64,000 nucleotides of DNA from Datnioides undecimradiatus (taxonomy: Eukaryota > Chordata > Actinopteri > Lobotiformes > Datnioididae). Made by a program: the position numbers and the translations under genes. The stretch spans positions 17,421,131 through 17,485,130 of the forward strand of contig WARS01000029.1 of assembly GCA_008933995.1 (NCBI GenBank), written 5' to 3'. Numbering within the stretch: the stretch's first letter is position 1; each line of letters begins with the position of its first letter. Below the pieces are notes generated by a model. That model made no database searches. It had not been told where the DNA came from and saw nothing but the letters and a program-made list of their open reading frames with translations. Of the stretch, positions 45,601-57,619 are shown in pieces.

Positions 45601-47600
45601 TTTATAATCCAGTGGCGCGATCCAGAGAGTGGGTGGTCTCTGAAACACTCCACAGCGCCGGGTCTCATCACAACATCATTTCAGATCTAAATTTTGGCTG
45701 TTAACTTACTGGAAGTAGTAAGGCAACTTGGCGGAAATGATACCATGTGGAGATGGTTGAGAAAGAAGCTTGACATATCAGAGCAGGATGATTACGCATC
45801 CCTGAAATGTCAGTGTGGGCGTCACATTATAACCCCATGTGTTTGTAGCGATATAAACAACTCAGCCAGAGGTTGTGATGTAATATGTGTGACTGATCCC
45901 ATGCTTATAACAGGTGAGCTCCAGCAGGAGAGAGGCACCCACACACTCAAATATACAGACAAACACACACAAAGCTGTGTTTCAGTGGAAGTAAAGCTGA
46001 CCCCCGAGTGGTCACAGCACAGACCATAGCATGTAGAAAAAAGGTTCAAATGTGGAGTGAAGTGCGCACAGAATTCCTGCGGTCCAGTGCTGTGTAATTA
46101 GAATAGCTCTGAAATGGCTCATAGGTTTACTCTGCGGTTATGTCATTACCACCACTGGTGTGACATAGGCGCATCATATCCGACATCAGTCAGAGGGCTG
46201 TGTGGTAATGATGTACAGGTTGTTCATGGAGAAGGTATTACACAGTCATAATGACAACAGCAAATGGGATTTTATTTCTCCTGTATCCACTGGGATGGTT
46301 TGTCCAGATACGTGTATCAAAAATGCTGCCTCAACTCATTTTTCAGTTGTGTGTTTCTCTGGGAGACCACAGCAATTTCAGCATATGCACCACGAAGTGT
46401 GGCAAATGCTTTATTTTAGTGGGTGTTCGCTGCAAATTCCTGTGGGGCTGCCACTCTCTAAACTATGGCGAGAAACACTGGTTTGGTGAGTTTATTGTGT
46501 GGGTCGCAGAAGAATTTATAGATGGCACGCAGTCATAAAGGTATGTGAATAATTGGCTCAACCATTATATTTTCCACATAATGAGGTATAGATTAGGCAG
46601 TTTAAATTTAGTTGAAATATCCAGAATATGTTTCAGTGCATTCGTCGCAATTAAAGATGAAAAACTAAACTGTTGTGAGTGGCTTCAATGGACAGAAAGT
46701 CCTCTTTTGCCTTGGCAAGCCCGGCGTACTTGTGTGGCCAAGCTTGGATCAATCAATCATATGTATCATCATGCAGAAAATGCAGCAACATTTAAAGGCA
46801 CTGAAAAAGACAATTTTGCGCGGTTTATGTCTGGGCAAAGCAACAACCCCTCGTGGCATTGTTATTTGCACCGTTCAAACTAACAAAACATCTAATTCCA
46901 TTCCCAGTGTAATAAAAGGGTACTTGGACAGGAATATAAACATCTCCCTAAAGTTGAAACAGATGCTGCTGCATGGCGGAGAAGGAGTTCGGAGGAGGGA
47001 GAGAGAAAGACAGAAAAACAAGGGAGGTACTTTACACAGTAAAGTGAGTCAGTACCCAGGACTCGGAACCTCGAAACATTCACTGCTGCGTTCCTTTGCC
47101 CTCCATCCCCCTGACCCCTCCCACCTAATATAGAGCAGAGGGATATCCCTGAGGAGAAAAGCCACCCAGCCTTTATTTGATTCCCTGACGCCTCTCACAT
47201 GAGGCCTCCAGAGGCCGGTCCGAGAGGTGACTCAGGGCCTGCACGCACAAAAGAAGAGGTCTAACCACTGCACGCATAAACTAAGTGCCTGGCCTAACCC
47301 ACCATCCTAAACCCCAGCGTGAGAGGAAAGCTGTCCAGTTCCCTTTAGGGTGCAAGTATGATCTCATTTGGCTGAGACTTGCTATGATTAAGACTGTGAC
47401 ACAGTTTAGAAAAATCCAAATATTATAAAATACACGTCAGACACACTTTCACAATTGTAGAGAATTGCGTGTATTGTTATTGAATGTCATATAATAGATT
47501 GCAGACAATATGTTGAGGTGGACTTTGACGTAATAGGCAATTTGCAAGTGTATTCTCTGGTAGTGAGTTGAGTATGTTCCCATTTTTTAAAAGTTGCAAA
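39601..47600. other. Intergenic region between rnf126 and fstl3
   Basis: Eight kilobases with no recognised gene. Visible content: a possible LINE/SINE tail near 41.5 kb (gacaataaaagaac), CA-rich DNA at 42341-42410 and 42543-42563, a dispersed fish repeat at 43190-43520, and a small direct repeat at 44368-44402. Open frames here (for example 45694-46029 and 46675-47133) resemble no protein I know. Confidence 0.55.
43190..43520 (+). repeat. Degenerate dispersed teleost repeat (gttagcatt/ttagctcaaa type)
   Basis: It contains the string of motifs typical of a common fish interspersed repeat: caatgacattctgat, acactaaactgagatt, gttagcattgtgagcaagtt, aacattagcatttagctcaa and agctgctagctta. A related copy lies near 4.1 kb. 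Recognition is from memory of the family. Confidence 0.55.
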
Positions 47601-48995
47601 AGAGATAAGACACAGCGTGACAAATATTAAACTTTATGTTGTTTTGAAATGGCAGTACAAAAATACAAAAATATGTTGATGCATTTATCATTCAAATTTC
47701 ACAGTAGGTACACAGGTAGGTACACACAAGACTGTTATTTACAGGAGAGTTGTTAAAATGTTCCATGATACACTGAAAGGGTTACTGAAAGTATTTCAGA
47801 CATCTGCTTTGAGTTGACAGACGTAAGTGGATCACAAGACCATTTGAAATTGGCCATTTCTGTCGATGCACCAGTTTTACCAGTGACTGAATCACATCCG
47901 ATGGCAGCATAATCAGGTATGTTCAATTGGTCTAAATTGCGCTCCATTCTCAGACAAATTTAATCTTCCTTTCAATCAGACAATGTTAATTACATTTGTC
48001 TGTCTAGTAAGTTGTTGTTGTTTTTTTTTAAATTCCAATCAAATCAAAGCAGCAAAACAGCAACGTAATGAACTAGCATGACCTACAAAAATGCATTTCA
48101 AAAACAAAGCCAAACACACAACAGAGGAGGTATTGTAGAGGGTTTGGGGTTGTACCAACAGTCTTCTGAGACTGCTACAAACACAACTAAACTGTTAATT
48201 TTAGTGATCAGCGGGTGGCCCAGAGTTTGGATCAGGATCCAGAGTAAACATGTGTGGGGGGATGAGAGAGACTATACAGGTTTGTTTAGGCTGAACCCCT
48301 TCCTCACCTCCAGACAAAGTACATTCAGTACAACTGTAGTTGTCCTGTTCTTGTTTGTGGTGAAATGAAGCCACACTGGCACGCAACAAAGTGGTATCGA
48401 CTTTCCAAACAAATTAGCATTGCTTTCCATCAGCTTATGGGGGATGACTGTTTGTTTGTGGGCAACAGGGGCTTTAAAAACTGTAAAAAACTTTTTTTTT
48501 TTTTTTTTTTTTACAAAATGCCAATGTCAGTGAATGCTATTGTACATACACATTAAACAAAACACAATAAATACATTTTTTTTGCATCAGCTTTCCCGAG
48601 GATAAATGGATTTGTTACTAGGATAAAAACATAAATAGAGTTTGATACCTTCTCCAATAAATAGTAGTGGTATTCTATTTACAATATGCACACATCTCCC
48701 AAAGAGCTCATGAGATATTTTTATCTCGAGACACGTGTTCTTCTGCCTCTATTTCCCAGACTAACACAAGGTTAACGTAAATGAACACAGGTTGTTTGTA
48801 ACTCTTTTTGAGGCAGTTACACTAATGTATGACTTCCAAAAGAGGTCTTTCATATAAAACATACTGTCATTCTGTGTACAAAGGGTGCCGGGGAGTGATT
48901 GTCAAAAAAAAAGAGGTCATCATGGGAAGCTAGTGGTGTTACGCTCGAAACTGTCGACGAACTCATCTGTTGAAAAAGGGTCAGGAGTTGTCAGT
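47600..48995 (-). other. Probable fstl3 3' UTR
   Basis: AT-rich DNA following the fstl3 stop, with a 24-base T run at 48489-48512. No canonical AATAAA is present on the minus strand. Variants ATTAAA (47959-47964) and CATAAA (47633-47638) occur, so the 3' end is not fixed. Confidence 0.35.
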
Positions 48996-49048
48996 TTAGA
49001 CTGCATTTTCCTCACTGGCTTCAGAACTGTGAGATTTCCGAGGGGGAT
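48996..49048 (-). CDS. fstl3: fstl3 exon 5 coding part (tail)
   Basis: 53 bases after acceptor tgtgcag encode [16 protein letters not shown] and TAA. The acidic end resembles the mammalian tail. Confidence 0.85.
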
Positions 49049-52000
49049 CTGCACAAAAACAGTTAAAAGCTACATGCATGAAAGATTCCTTATTGTCAAT
49101 CACATTATTACAGACAAGTATGTAAAGTGGAAAGAGAAGGGGACTGTTTTTGTAGCCTTACTGTTGCAGTGGCCATAGTGGCGGACTCCTATGGAACGGC
49201 CAAGGAAGCAGGTGGCCCGGCGGAGGTGACAGGCACTCGGGTAAGTGATGTTGTCATTGCCACAGATCGCCTGCTCAGACAGCATGGGTATTGGGCATGG
49301 AGTCGTGCGGCACACAACACAGTGAGCACTGTTAGTCTGGTCAGTCACACAGGTGTGGGTCCCTGGACACACCACACTGGAGCACGACTCTGTGCAAGAT
49401 ATGAAGACAGAGGGAATATTAGCAAAAAAAAGTGATATTTTGCTTTTTTTTTTGCATAAACTAGATAAATCTTGCTTACTTTTGCAATCTCCTTGGTACA
49501 TGACCTCCAGGTCTGGGTGTCCCATGCAGCGGGCCATCAGCAGAGTACACTCATCCTTATATGACTTCCCGTCGCTGCCGCACACAGCATGCTTCCGGGA
49601 AATGTGAGAGCAGTCTGGAGAGCACACACACTGGGGCCTTCCCATCTTCATTTTGCAAACCTTGCCGGGACTGCATCTGACTCCATCGCATGTCTCTACA
49701 AAAGCACAGCGAGTGGTTTCATATGTGCATGAGACACTGCGCCGTATCAGTGTAATGTTACTGTATTAACAAGTCTGCAGACATCAGGTGATCCACAGGC
49801 ATTTTGATACAAAACAAGTTTGAGATCTGGGGTTTTCCCAGACCATAACAACATTTTCACCTTGCACAATGTTTACAATAATCACATCTCTTTATTGACC
49901 ATTACACACAGGGGTGTCTCGCCCGGTGGAATGTGAGGCTGGCGTGTTTTCATAACAGATCTATGTGTACGGCTGCACACAGACTGGGCTAAGCTCCTGC
50001 AGAGGGACGGAGGGGCTCTGAGGTAGACGGAGTTCAAATAGCTGTCAGAGAAGTTTACAGGCTGAGAAATGAGGAAGCCCTGGGCTCCGCTGACACCCCA
50101 TAATGTCAAAGCACAAGGGGAACTGTAATCCTACACACTGCAGGGTCAAGATCAGACAATGCGCACAGGTCTTTTCCCAGGACCTTGCTGAGTCTTTAGA
50201 GATGATGCTAAACAATGAGAAACTTATGTCTTATTTCCTGTCTCTTCCCGCTCTTCAATATCCTGTTTTTATTGCAGAGATTTTGGTTGATTTCCATCTT
50301 TTACTCTTGCTATGAATACGTTCTCTCTCCTTCTCCCCCCAATAAGGGAGAGTGTGGAAACAAACAAAACTTATCGTGATGATGTAGGTGTCTTAACTCT
50401 GAGTTAACAAGCCATGTTTCATTAGCATTCATGATACCGACGTTTTCCTCCCACAGAATTCCAATTGATCAAGATAGTGTTGCACATTATGAGTCCCAGA
50501 CATCTGGGCATGTGGCAGGCATTTATTCCAGCCTGCAGGAATGTATTTTCTTATTTAGCTCATGGAAGCAAACAGGGCTCCTTTTTAACAAGCTTTATCC
50601 ATGTGATGCAGTTGTTTTCCTTTATGTAAGAGGGTTTTTTTTTTGACAAATCTGTAGTCTACTTTAACTGTGATTTCTCTGCTCTTTTCAGATTTACCAT
50701 CAACATTGTGCTTTCCATAAACTATATGATGAGACTGGAGATACCTTAAGCAGTGGCTGAATGTCAGTAGCTAGATTTTAACTAGCTACTGAACTAGCTA
50801 GGAACCAGCTAGGAACTTATCCACATGGAGTAATTCACATTTTTGGCGTATGATTACGTTGTGTAATTGCTGCTTATGAAAACAGAATTTATCTGCAAGT
50901 GAACCTGAATGAACCTTGCAGAGATTCCAGGAGGGGAAGCTTCTCAGGGCAGCTGGGTGGAGTTATGTGGAACGCCTCTCCTCCATCCACGTCTGCATTT
51001 TGTTAGGAAGCTGCACCGGGAACTCATTGTGTAAATATCTTGATTCACAAATGACGTGGTTTGAATTAACTTTCACTAACTCTCCACTGAGAGTTATTTT
51101 GTGAAATGGAGTAGCCAATTTTGTCCATGTGATGTTTGAAACACAAGCTAAATCTTCTGTTTTAAGTCTGTAAAAGATATCTAAGCATTGATTACCAGTA
51201 CTTACCTTAACTACCACCCGCAGTAGCAGTCGGAGTAAAGCACCAGTGCAATAAATTTATAATGTTTATTTACAATGTGACTATTAAGACTTTAAATGTG
51301 GGTTTAGAACAGCTACAATTTTGGTTTAGCAGTTACTAACACTATGCCCCGCTGTGATAAACCAAATACATGACTAACTGATCCCTTGTACTTGGCAGAT
51401 TCAGCTAATGCAGTTTTTTCCCCTTAATAGTTTGTTTTGTTTACCTTTGCATGGTTTACAGGAGACGATTCCCAGGAAGCCCAGCAGGCTGACCTCATTC
51501 ATTGGCAGGCTGGTGTTGGACCACGCTGTGTCCAGGCGGCCCCCGGCACAGCACTCCTCTCTGGTCACCCCTCTCATCAGCACCATGTCACACCTTTGGT
51601 CTTGACTCTGCTGCAGCCAGCACATCCCAGCTAGATATAATAACATATTTCAATTTATTGTATATAAATATACATATAGAACACTTACATTTACTCAAAC
51701 ATATTTAAATGGATAAATAAACATGTATAAAATTACTGTATTATCATCAAGTGGACTTAGTCATCTAGTCAGCATCTATTAAATTAATGGCTAATTTAAA
51801 AAAACAAATCCTGTATTTAGTATTTATAGTTTGTCCATTATAAAATAATATATAGCACCTGTAGGCAAGGATATTTTCACATAGTATATGAATTGTGAAT
51901 ATATATATATTCATAATAAGTATATATACTAACAGTAGAAGTAATAGTGAGTTAGCTTTTCCTTGGGAAAACACATATTTGTTGAAAACAAATGGAGATA

Positions 52001-52218
52001 CACAAGGCTGAATTATCAATATGCTGAAATATGTATGAATGTGAATTATAGAGAGAAAAGAATCCCTCATTATGGTAACTACAATAGGATCCATTCATTT
52101 AATTATTAAAAATGTGCTACCTTGTGAAAAAGAAAAATGTTCACTCACCACTGGCAGGATTCCTCCCAATCTGATACAAAGTGAGAATCACCCCAAAAGC
52201 ATAGATGGAAAAGCTCAT
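48996..52218 (-). CDS. fstl3: Follistatin-like 3 (FLRG), complete
   Basis: FSTL3 is a secreted glycoprotein that binds activins, myostatin and related TGF-beta ligands and blocks receptor access. Five exons join in phase: 52218-52149, 51630-51445, 49695-49480, 49389-49162 and 49048-48996, giving 250 aa (mammals about 263). Order: signal peptide ([18 protein letters not shown]); follistatin N-terminal domain ([16 protein letters not shown]...[30 protein letters not shown]); follistatin domain 1 ([16 protein letters not shown]...[24 protein letters not shown]); domain 2 ([49 protein letters not shown]); and a short acidic tail EASEENAV. Two rather than three follistatin domains separate it from follistatin itself. 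Confidence 0.96.
49162..49389 (-). CDS. fstl3: fstl3 exon 4 (follistatin domain 2)
   Basis: 228 bases from acceptor gcacag encode [49 protein letters not shown] and GVRHYGHCN. An NIT sequon is present. Donor A|gtaagg. Confidence 0.96.
49480..49695 (-). CDS. fstl3: fstl3 exon 3 (follistatin domain 1)
   Basis: 216 bases from acceptor ttgtag encode [25 protein letters not shown] and the Kazal-like half [19 protein letters not shown] to MYQGDCK. Donor A|gtaagc. Confidence 0.95.
49696..51444. other. fstl3 intron 2
   Basis: A 1.75-kb intron. No repeat array, RNA gene or extra coding exon was recognised. Confidence 0.8.
51445..51630 (-). CDS. fstl3: fstl3 exon 2 (follistatin N-terminal domain)
   Basis: 186 bases from acceptor atctag encode the whole activin-contacting N-terminal domain: [25 protein letters not shown] and [15 protein letters not shown] sequon NTS is present. 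Donor G|gtaaac. Confidence 0.95.
52149..52218 (-). CDS. fstl3: fstl3 exon 1 (signal peptide)
   Basis: ATG followed by [20 protein letters not shown] and PAS, then donor G|gtgagt. The hydrophobic core is a reasonable cleavable signal. Confidence 0.88.
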
Positions 52219-54203
52219 TGTGTTCTCTAGTTTGTACAAAAACCCTTTTCTGAAAGCTTGTCTAAGTAAATATCAGCAGAAAGAAGTGATGGTCCAAACA
52301 GAGCGGATCCCTCTAACCCCACTCTGGAAGTAGCTCTCCCTTATGTGAATGAACGTGTTGTGGATAAGTGATGTCGTTCCCCCTCTGTATAAATATTTAG
52401 CCCAGATGGAATTATGCTGCTGGGATGGGCGATCCTCTCAGCCAGTAATAAGCCAGGGCAGGACACAGTTTGACTCTGACTCAATTTCCAGAGTCGGGAA
52501 ATGATCCATGCCCCCAAGCGCCAGACACTGGGCACTTATATGACCTCACAAAACATTTTCACACTATATTAGACTAATTAAAGGCTAATTAAGTCTTGGT
52601 AAAGCTTTAGAATGGGTTTTAGATCAGCCTTTTCATCAGTAAACTTTAAATTATGCTTTTTTTCATGTGGGCTTTTGAATAGAATTAGCTAATTCAGGTA
52701 TTAGGGGAAAACACTTTATTGCATAACAACCTCTAAATGTTATTTATAAGAAGCAGTTTAACTCACCATTACTTTTTTATTTTTAGTCTGGTTTGTCCTG
52801 TATTGTCTCATCTCTGTCTTAAATGTGGCAAAACTGAGACATATTAATGCTCCTCTTGCTCCTCTAATATATACTCTAACAATAAGACAGTAAGCTGCAT
52901 TGTGGTAGTTTTGGTGGGAAAAGAGGTCTATAGAAAAGACCTTCTACTTATCTCATTATTGTGCTCAAACAGTAATCTTTCAAAGCGACGCGATCCAGCA
53001 CTGACCCTCAATTGTGCTTTTGTAGTGTAAATGCAGAGGAAAGATAGGACCACCACAGACAAGTGGTTACAGTAACTTCTGACGTTATTCTAAAACAGTT
53101 TGTGCCCATGCTGTGCTGAACTGAATTAACATCAAGCAACCTAAAAATATCCCATCCGCATTCCTTTAATAAATTAAGTCATTTGCCACTCCGACAATGT
53201 CGCTCCTCATTTTGTTGACTGTCTGGGTTTATCAATGAGTGCTGATATTTCACTCTCCAGCTGCGGTTAGAATAATACTGAGAGATGTGGGGAGGAGTGG
53301 GAGTGAAGGTGGTCTGCCCTTGAGCAATATATCAGCTTCAATAAACACGACTATGTTGGAGTTTATCAAGAACATTCATGTCTGCCCCCTCATTTTTTGT
53401 CTGTGATCAAACACAGACAGCCACAGCAAGCGAGACAGAAAACATTGAGGTACTGTGGATATATATACAGTATCTGTCTACCAGAGGGACATATGTGTTT
53501 GTTTAATACCATCCAGTCTGCAAAAAACACTCATTGGTTGTGGCAACAGGCTGATTTGCATTATCATCATGTCTGATCAGAACATCTGCATTGCTCCTCT
53601 CGCTTCCTGCACTCATTCACCTCTGACACTGAGAGGTATGCTATCAATGCCAAAGTAATGTGAGTCTCCCCATCTGTCTGTCACTGGGGGTTTTTTTTAT
53701 GTTCCCTTTTGATCGTTGGGGGGAAATGAAGGTAGCATATGCTGTAGTATCTGAGTCTTTGTGAATGATGTTCCCTTCTTCAGCAGAGATCCCCAGGGCA
53801 TCGAAGGAATGCTGCCTGACCTAGCAGGGGAGGAAAGAGAGCGGTGAACGATGGCTGTGGGTGGCCTGCCTCTTCACTGGGTCTCTGCAGATCCACTCAG
53901 CTCCTCATATGGTTTGGATCATCACTGCCGAGCCATACAAATGAATCCAGCATGGCGGGGACTTTGGAGCACCCACTAATGTATGATCTTTATTAGGGTG
54001 CAGCTCACTGGGTCCCATCTTTGAGAAATATTGGTCTCTTTCAAGTGGCCTGGCCCTGTTGGGTAGCTTGAAATTGGAGGAGCCCACGGTGGACTATGTC
54101 TAATGTGAAATAGAGTGAGTGCATCTCTGACAGGGCAGGTGTGGAGCTCAGTCTGTTGTACTGTACATTTGCCTGTGTATAAAACGGAAAAGGCAAAAAC
54201 ACC

Positions 54204-54218
54204 ACTGCCATCTAGTGG
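54204..54218 (-). promoter_or_regulatory. CTCF-type core motif
   Basis: On the minus strand the site reads CCACTAGATGGCAGT and agrees at each position with the degenerate CTCF core CCASYAGRKGGCRSY. It lies 2 kb upstream of fstl3. Occupancy is unknown. Confidence 0.5.
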
Positions 54219-54610
54219 AGCAAGATGTCTGTTTTCATTTTTATTTTGATACACTGTTGAACTTTCACCTCACGTGGTTAACTTATTTTATTCATGTTAC
54301 TTCATGTTGTTATATTTTATTATTAGATTCGCTCTAAACAAGGGACACAATGTAAAAGAAAACGTGGAAACACATGGACAAATTACTTCAGCAACAACTT
54401 ATTAAAACTAGTCAAGTGGTTAGTTTGCTTATTAGCTACGTAGCTAGCTGACTAGGGACTGTAAGTTAGTTGAGTTAGTTAACTCAGCAAACAAAGGCTC
54501 AACAGAAAACAACTGCATTTGATAGTAGTAATTTTGCTTTAGCTTACCTCTATACAAAGATCTGTTTCTTGCCATATGCTTTCATGTGGTTGCATAGGGC
54601 CCAAGAATCT

Positions 54611-54651
54611 ACCAGTGGGTCCCACAAGCTTCCACAGTTGGACCCACTGGT
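54611..54651. repeat. Perfect 12-bp inverted repeat with 17-nt loop
   Basis: ACCAGTGGGTCC at 54611-54622 pairs with GGACCCACTGGT at 54640-54651. It lies in the region upstream of fstl3. Confidence 0.95.
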
Positions 54652-56528
54652 GCTACGATCAGTATCATTCAGGAGAGTTTCTTTATTTACATTTCATTGT
54701 AAAATGTAATGTAAGTGTAGTTTTCCCTTTAGAAGTTGGTTCTAACATTTAAAATGATAAGTTTTTAGGAAAATGCAACAACTGTCTCATTTATGTCCAT
54801 TTAGCAAACGTTATGATGACATGATTTTGTCAGTTCTGGGAGCCCCAGTGTTTCTCTTTAATGTTTCTTTTCTGCAGGTATTTTCTGGGTCAACATGAGA
54901 GTTTTGATGTTTGATTTAAATTTGACTAAAAAAAAGACATTTTGCTTCTGGGATCAGTGTTCCAGTTACAAATGTCAAGCTTTTGTGGCAAAGGTTTAAC
55001 GTATTTTCCCTTCTTTATGACAAGCATAAAGCACTTTAAGATATCCTAAGCTGTCACCGTTACTTATACACACTCAAACACCAATGACACCTCTGAATAC
55101 TGCATCGTAAAGAGTTTTCAAAGTAGCAATTGCAATTAACCAAAGCGAACAGATGAGGGCACCCCTCACCTGTCTTTAAATCTTCCACTCTCTCTCCAGC
55201 TAGCGTCTGGTCACCTCTGCATCCTCCTTAAGTCGCCACATGTCCCCCCTTAATAAAAAGGTCATTAGCCTTTAATTTTGGACATCAGAGCAGTTCTAAA
55301 TTTAATTTGTGCTCGTTGTCTCCCAGACACATCTGTCATCCTCCAGAAATCATATCTGTCACGCTGCCTGCCCTGAGGACTGACAGCTGACATTTCAGTG
55401 AGGAGCAGAAGCGGTTACAGCATGACCATTACATCTTGAGGACAAGTCACATGTCTTCCTCTTTTGGCTGCGGTGTCACAGCAACAAGATGGGTCTCTTT
55501 AGTGGTGATCTACAGAGCATGCTGACTTTCTGTCGGTTTAATTTACCATGTTTTTCTCAGTTTCTTAAAAGATACCTTGTCATTCCCCTTCACTGACATT
55601 ATTCTGTAACTCTATTCGTTATTCTGTCCCCTAGCTTACTGCTAGAAGATATGAAGTCTAAATCTTTCTGTGGAGCATGAAAGAAAGCACTTGTTTTATT
55701 CCTATTACTGACATCAAATCAGTTTAGGAGACAAAAATACTCCCACCCCATTACAATCCACCCACTGCCCTGTCTTAAGTCATAGTGTTGGTGTGTACGT
55801 CACACAGCTAAACAGGGCTCAGCAGTGGTAATTGCTCTCTCTGCCCCAGACTGGCTGAAAGCAGCTACATCATCTATCCACTCAATTTGCTCCTAATGTG
55901 TGTTACTGATTGAACCGGCAATGAGGGCAGGAAAAGTGACAAGGCCGGATAGAATCACCCCCTCTGTCCCTTTGCACACAACTTTCCTCCTCCCCCTTCT
56001 CCTCCTCCTCCACCTCACCCCCTTCTCCCCTGCTTCCTTCCTGTGTTTAGCGTTGTCCATGTGAAGTCCCTCCAGCGGTTCATTAATGGGGAAGGTTAAT
56101 GTCGGCGCACTCGCTGCACATACAAACAGCACTCCCCCCCTTAACCTTTCTCCCTCCCTCTCTCCCAGCCCTCCCCCCTCTGTCCCCGTGTCACCTTTTC
56201 CGCTCTCTTGAGCCCTCTCCTTTTCCCTCTCATTTTGTAACCAGATCAGGACATGGTCGTGACTAAGGGTCTCCCTCTGTGTCAGACTGACTGTCATTTA
56301 GCTCCTGTCTGTGCTCTGCTCTGTATCTCTCTGCTCTTCCTCAGTCGACTGGAATAACCCCCGGTGTTCATCTCTATAGATGCCTCATGCCCCCGAATTC
56401 ATGAGGACTTGTAAATGCTTTCTCAAGTGTTTTTTATTCAACTTGAATAACAGACTTTCGCGACCCTAGTGTCTTCAAATGTGAAAGAGAGAGCTATTAT
56501 GAGATGCATATTTTCTGCAAGGATCTCT

Positions 56529-56654
56529 CAGTTGAAAGTCAAGTTTATCCAAAGTTTATTTCCCATGATGCTCAACTAATAGATAGTTTTGCAGTTGAAA
56601 GTCAAGTTTATCCAAAGTTTATTTCCCATGATGCTCAACTAATAGATAGTTCTG
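56529..56654 (+). repeat. Tandem duplication, two 63-bp units
   Basis: Units 56529-56591 and 56592-56654 differ at one base. The period is a multiple of three, so a plus-strand frame also repeats 21 residues, but that frame is short and not credible as a gene. Confidence 0.95.
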
Positions 56655-57619
56655 CAGTGATGCTGATAATACCATTAAGTCAGTGTGTTAACATCCATAT
56701 TTCCAACATTTTGGACAACAAATATAATCTGTGTCAAATTATAGTTGCGTAAAATGATGAAAGTATCCAATTTGCTTTTTTATGGCTTGAACTGCAATTG
56801 ATTTGGTTGATTGCTTAACTGTGTTACATGGTGATAGACTGCTGATTGCAGGGGGTCCAGAAAGTGAGAATGTCTCCTGTTGTTCAGTCACTCGTATGCA
56901 TTTACCTAATTGCTGCATATCAGCAATTGACAGTGTACATCATAAAAGATTTGCAAGCAAAGCAAGTGCTCAATTCAAAATGTCATGCTGTTATCTGGGT
57001 TTCTTTTTTTAAAGTTATGTCTGCAAGTTGCTAATCTGTTTGAAGTCAGTGAGGTCACAGTTTTTTGCTGCAGTGGTTTACAGCTTATTCCTTTAAGGTA
57101 TTTTACTTTAGTGTACCCCCAGGTGTATATATTCAGCTTTCTCAACTCAATAAGTATGATTCATTATTCTGTGTGATAGAATCCGAGTTATCCTGTCAAA
57201 GCCAAAATGTAATTAAAAAAACAACATAGTAATGTTCTCAGGATGGAGTTTTGTCTGTACAGTAGAGCACATTCATTGCATTAAAATGTGATTATTCAAA
57301 TAAAAAGCCCCCAAAGCAGCATTAAACAGTTTCATTCGGTTGAATCGTTTGTGAAGTAAGTTTTGTATTTACAACCGTGAATAATCGTCCTGATCAAGTC
57401 ACACTGGTCTACTGTGCATACCCTGTCTGCCTTGTGATTGCGACTGATGTGCCAGAACCATCTGCTGTCTTTACACTTCAAGTTGCCTTATGTTGCCATG
57501 AGAACTCATTTATACAAACAGTGTTTGTCAGATCTCATTTAAGGCTGCCACATTTGCACTGCTAATTGGTATTCAACTCAATATGACTCACTTACTGTAG
57601 GCAGGCAGCCACTACTTAC

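Noticed and set aside
45694-46029. 111-aa plus-strand frame
   Set aside because: Its second half runs into CA-rich repeat DNA and it resembles no known domain.
46675-47133. 152-aa plus-strand frame between rnf126 and fstl3
   Set aside because: No similarity to known proteins, overlapping frames of similar length, and no splice or promoter context.
55893-56297. 134-aa minus-strand frame rich in Arg, Glu and Gly
   Set aside because: It is the translation of pyrimidine-rich low-complexity DNA, with no domain or splice support.
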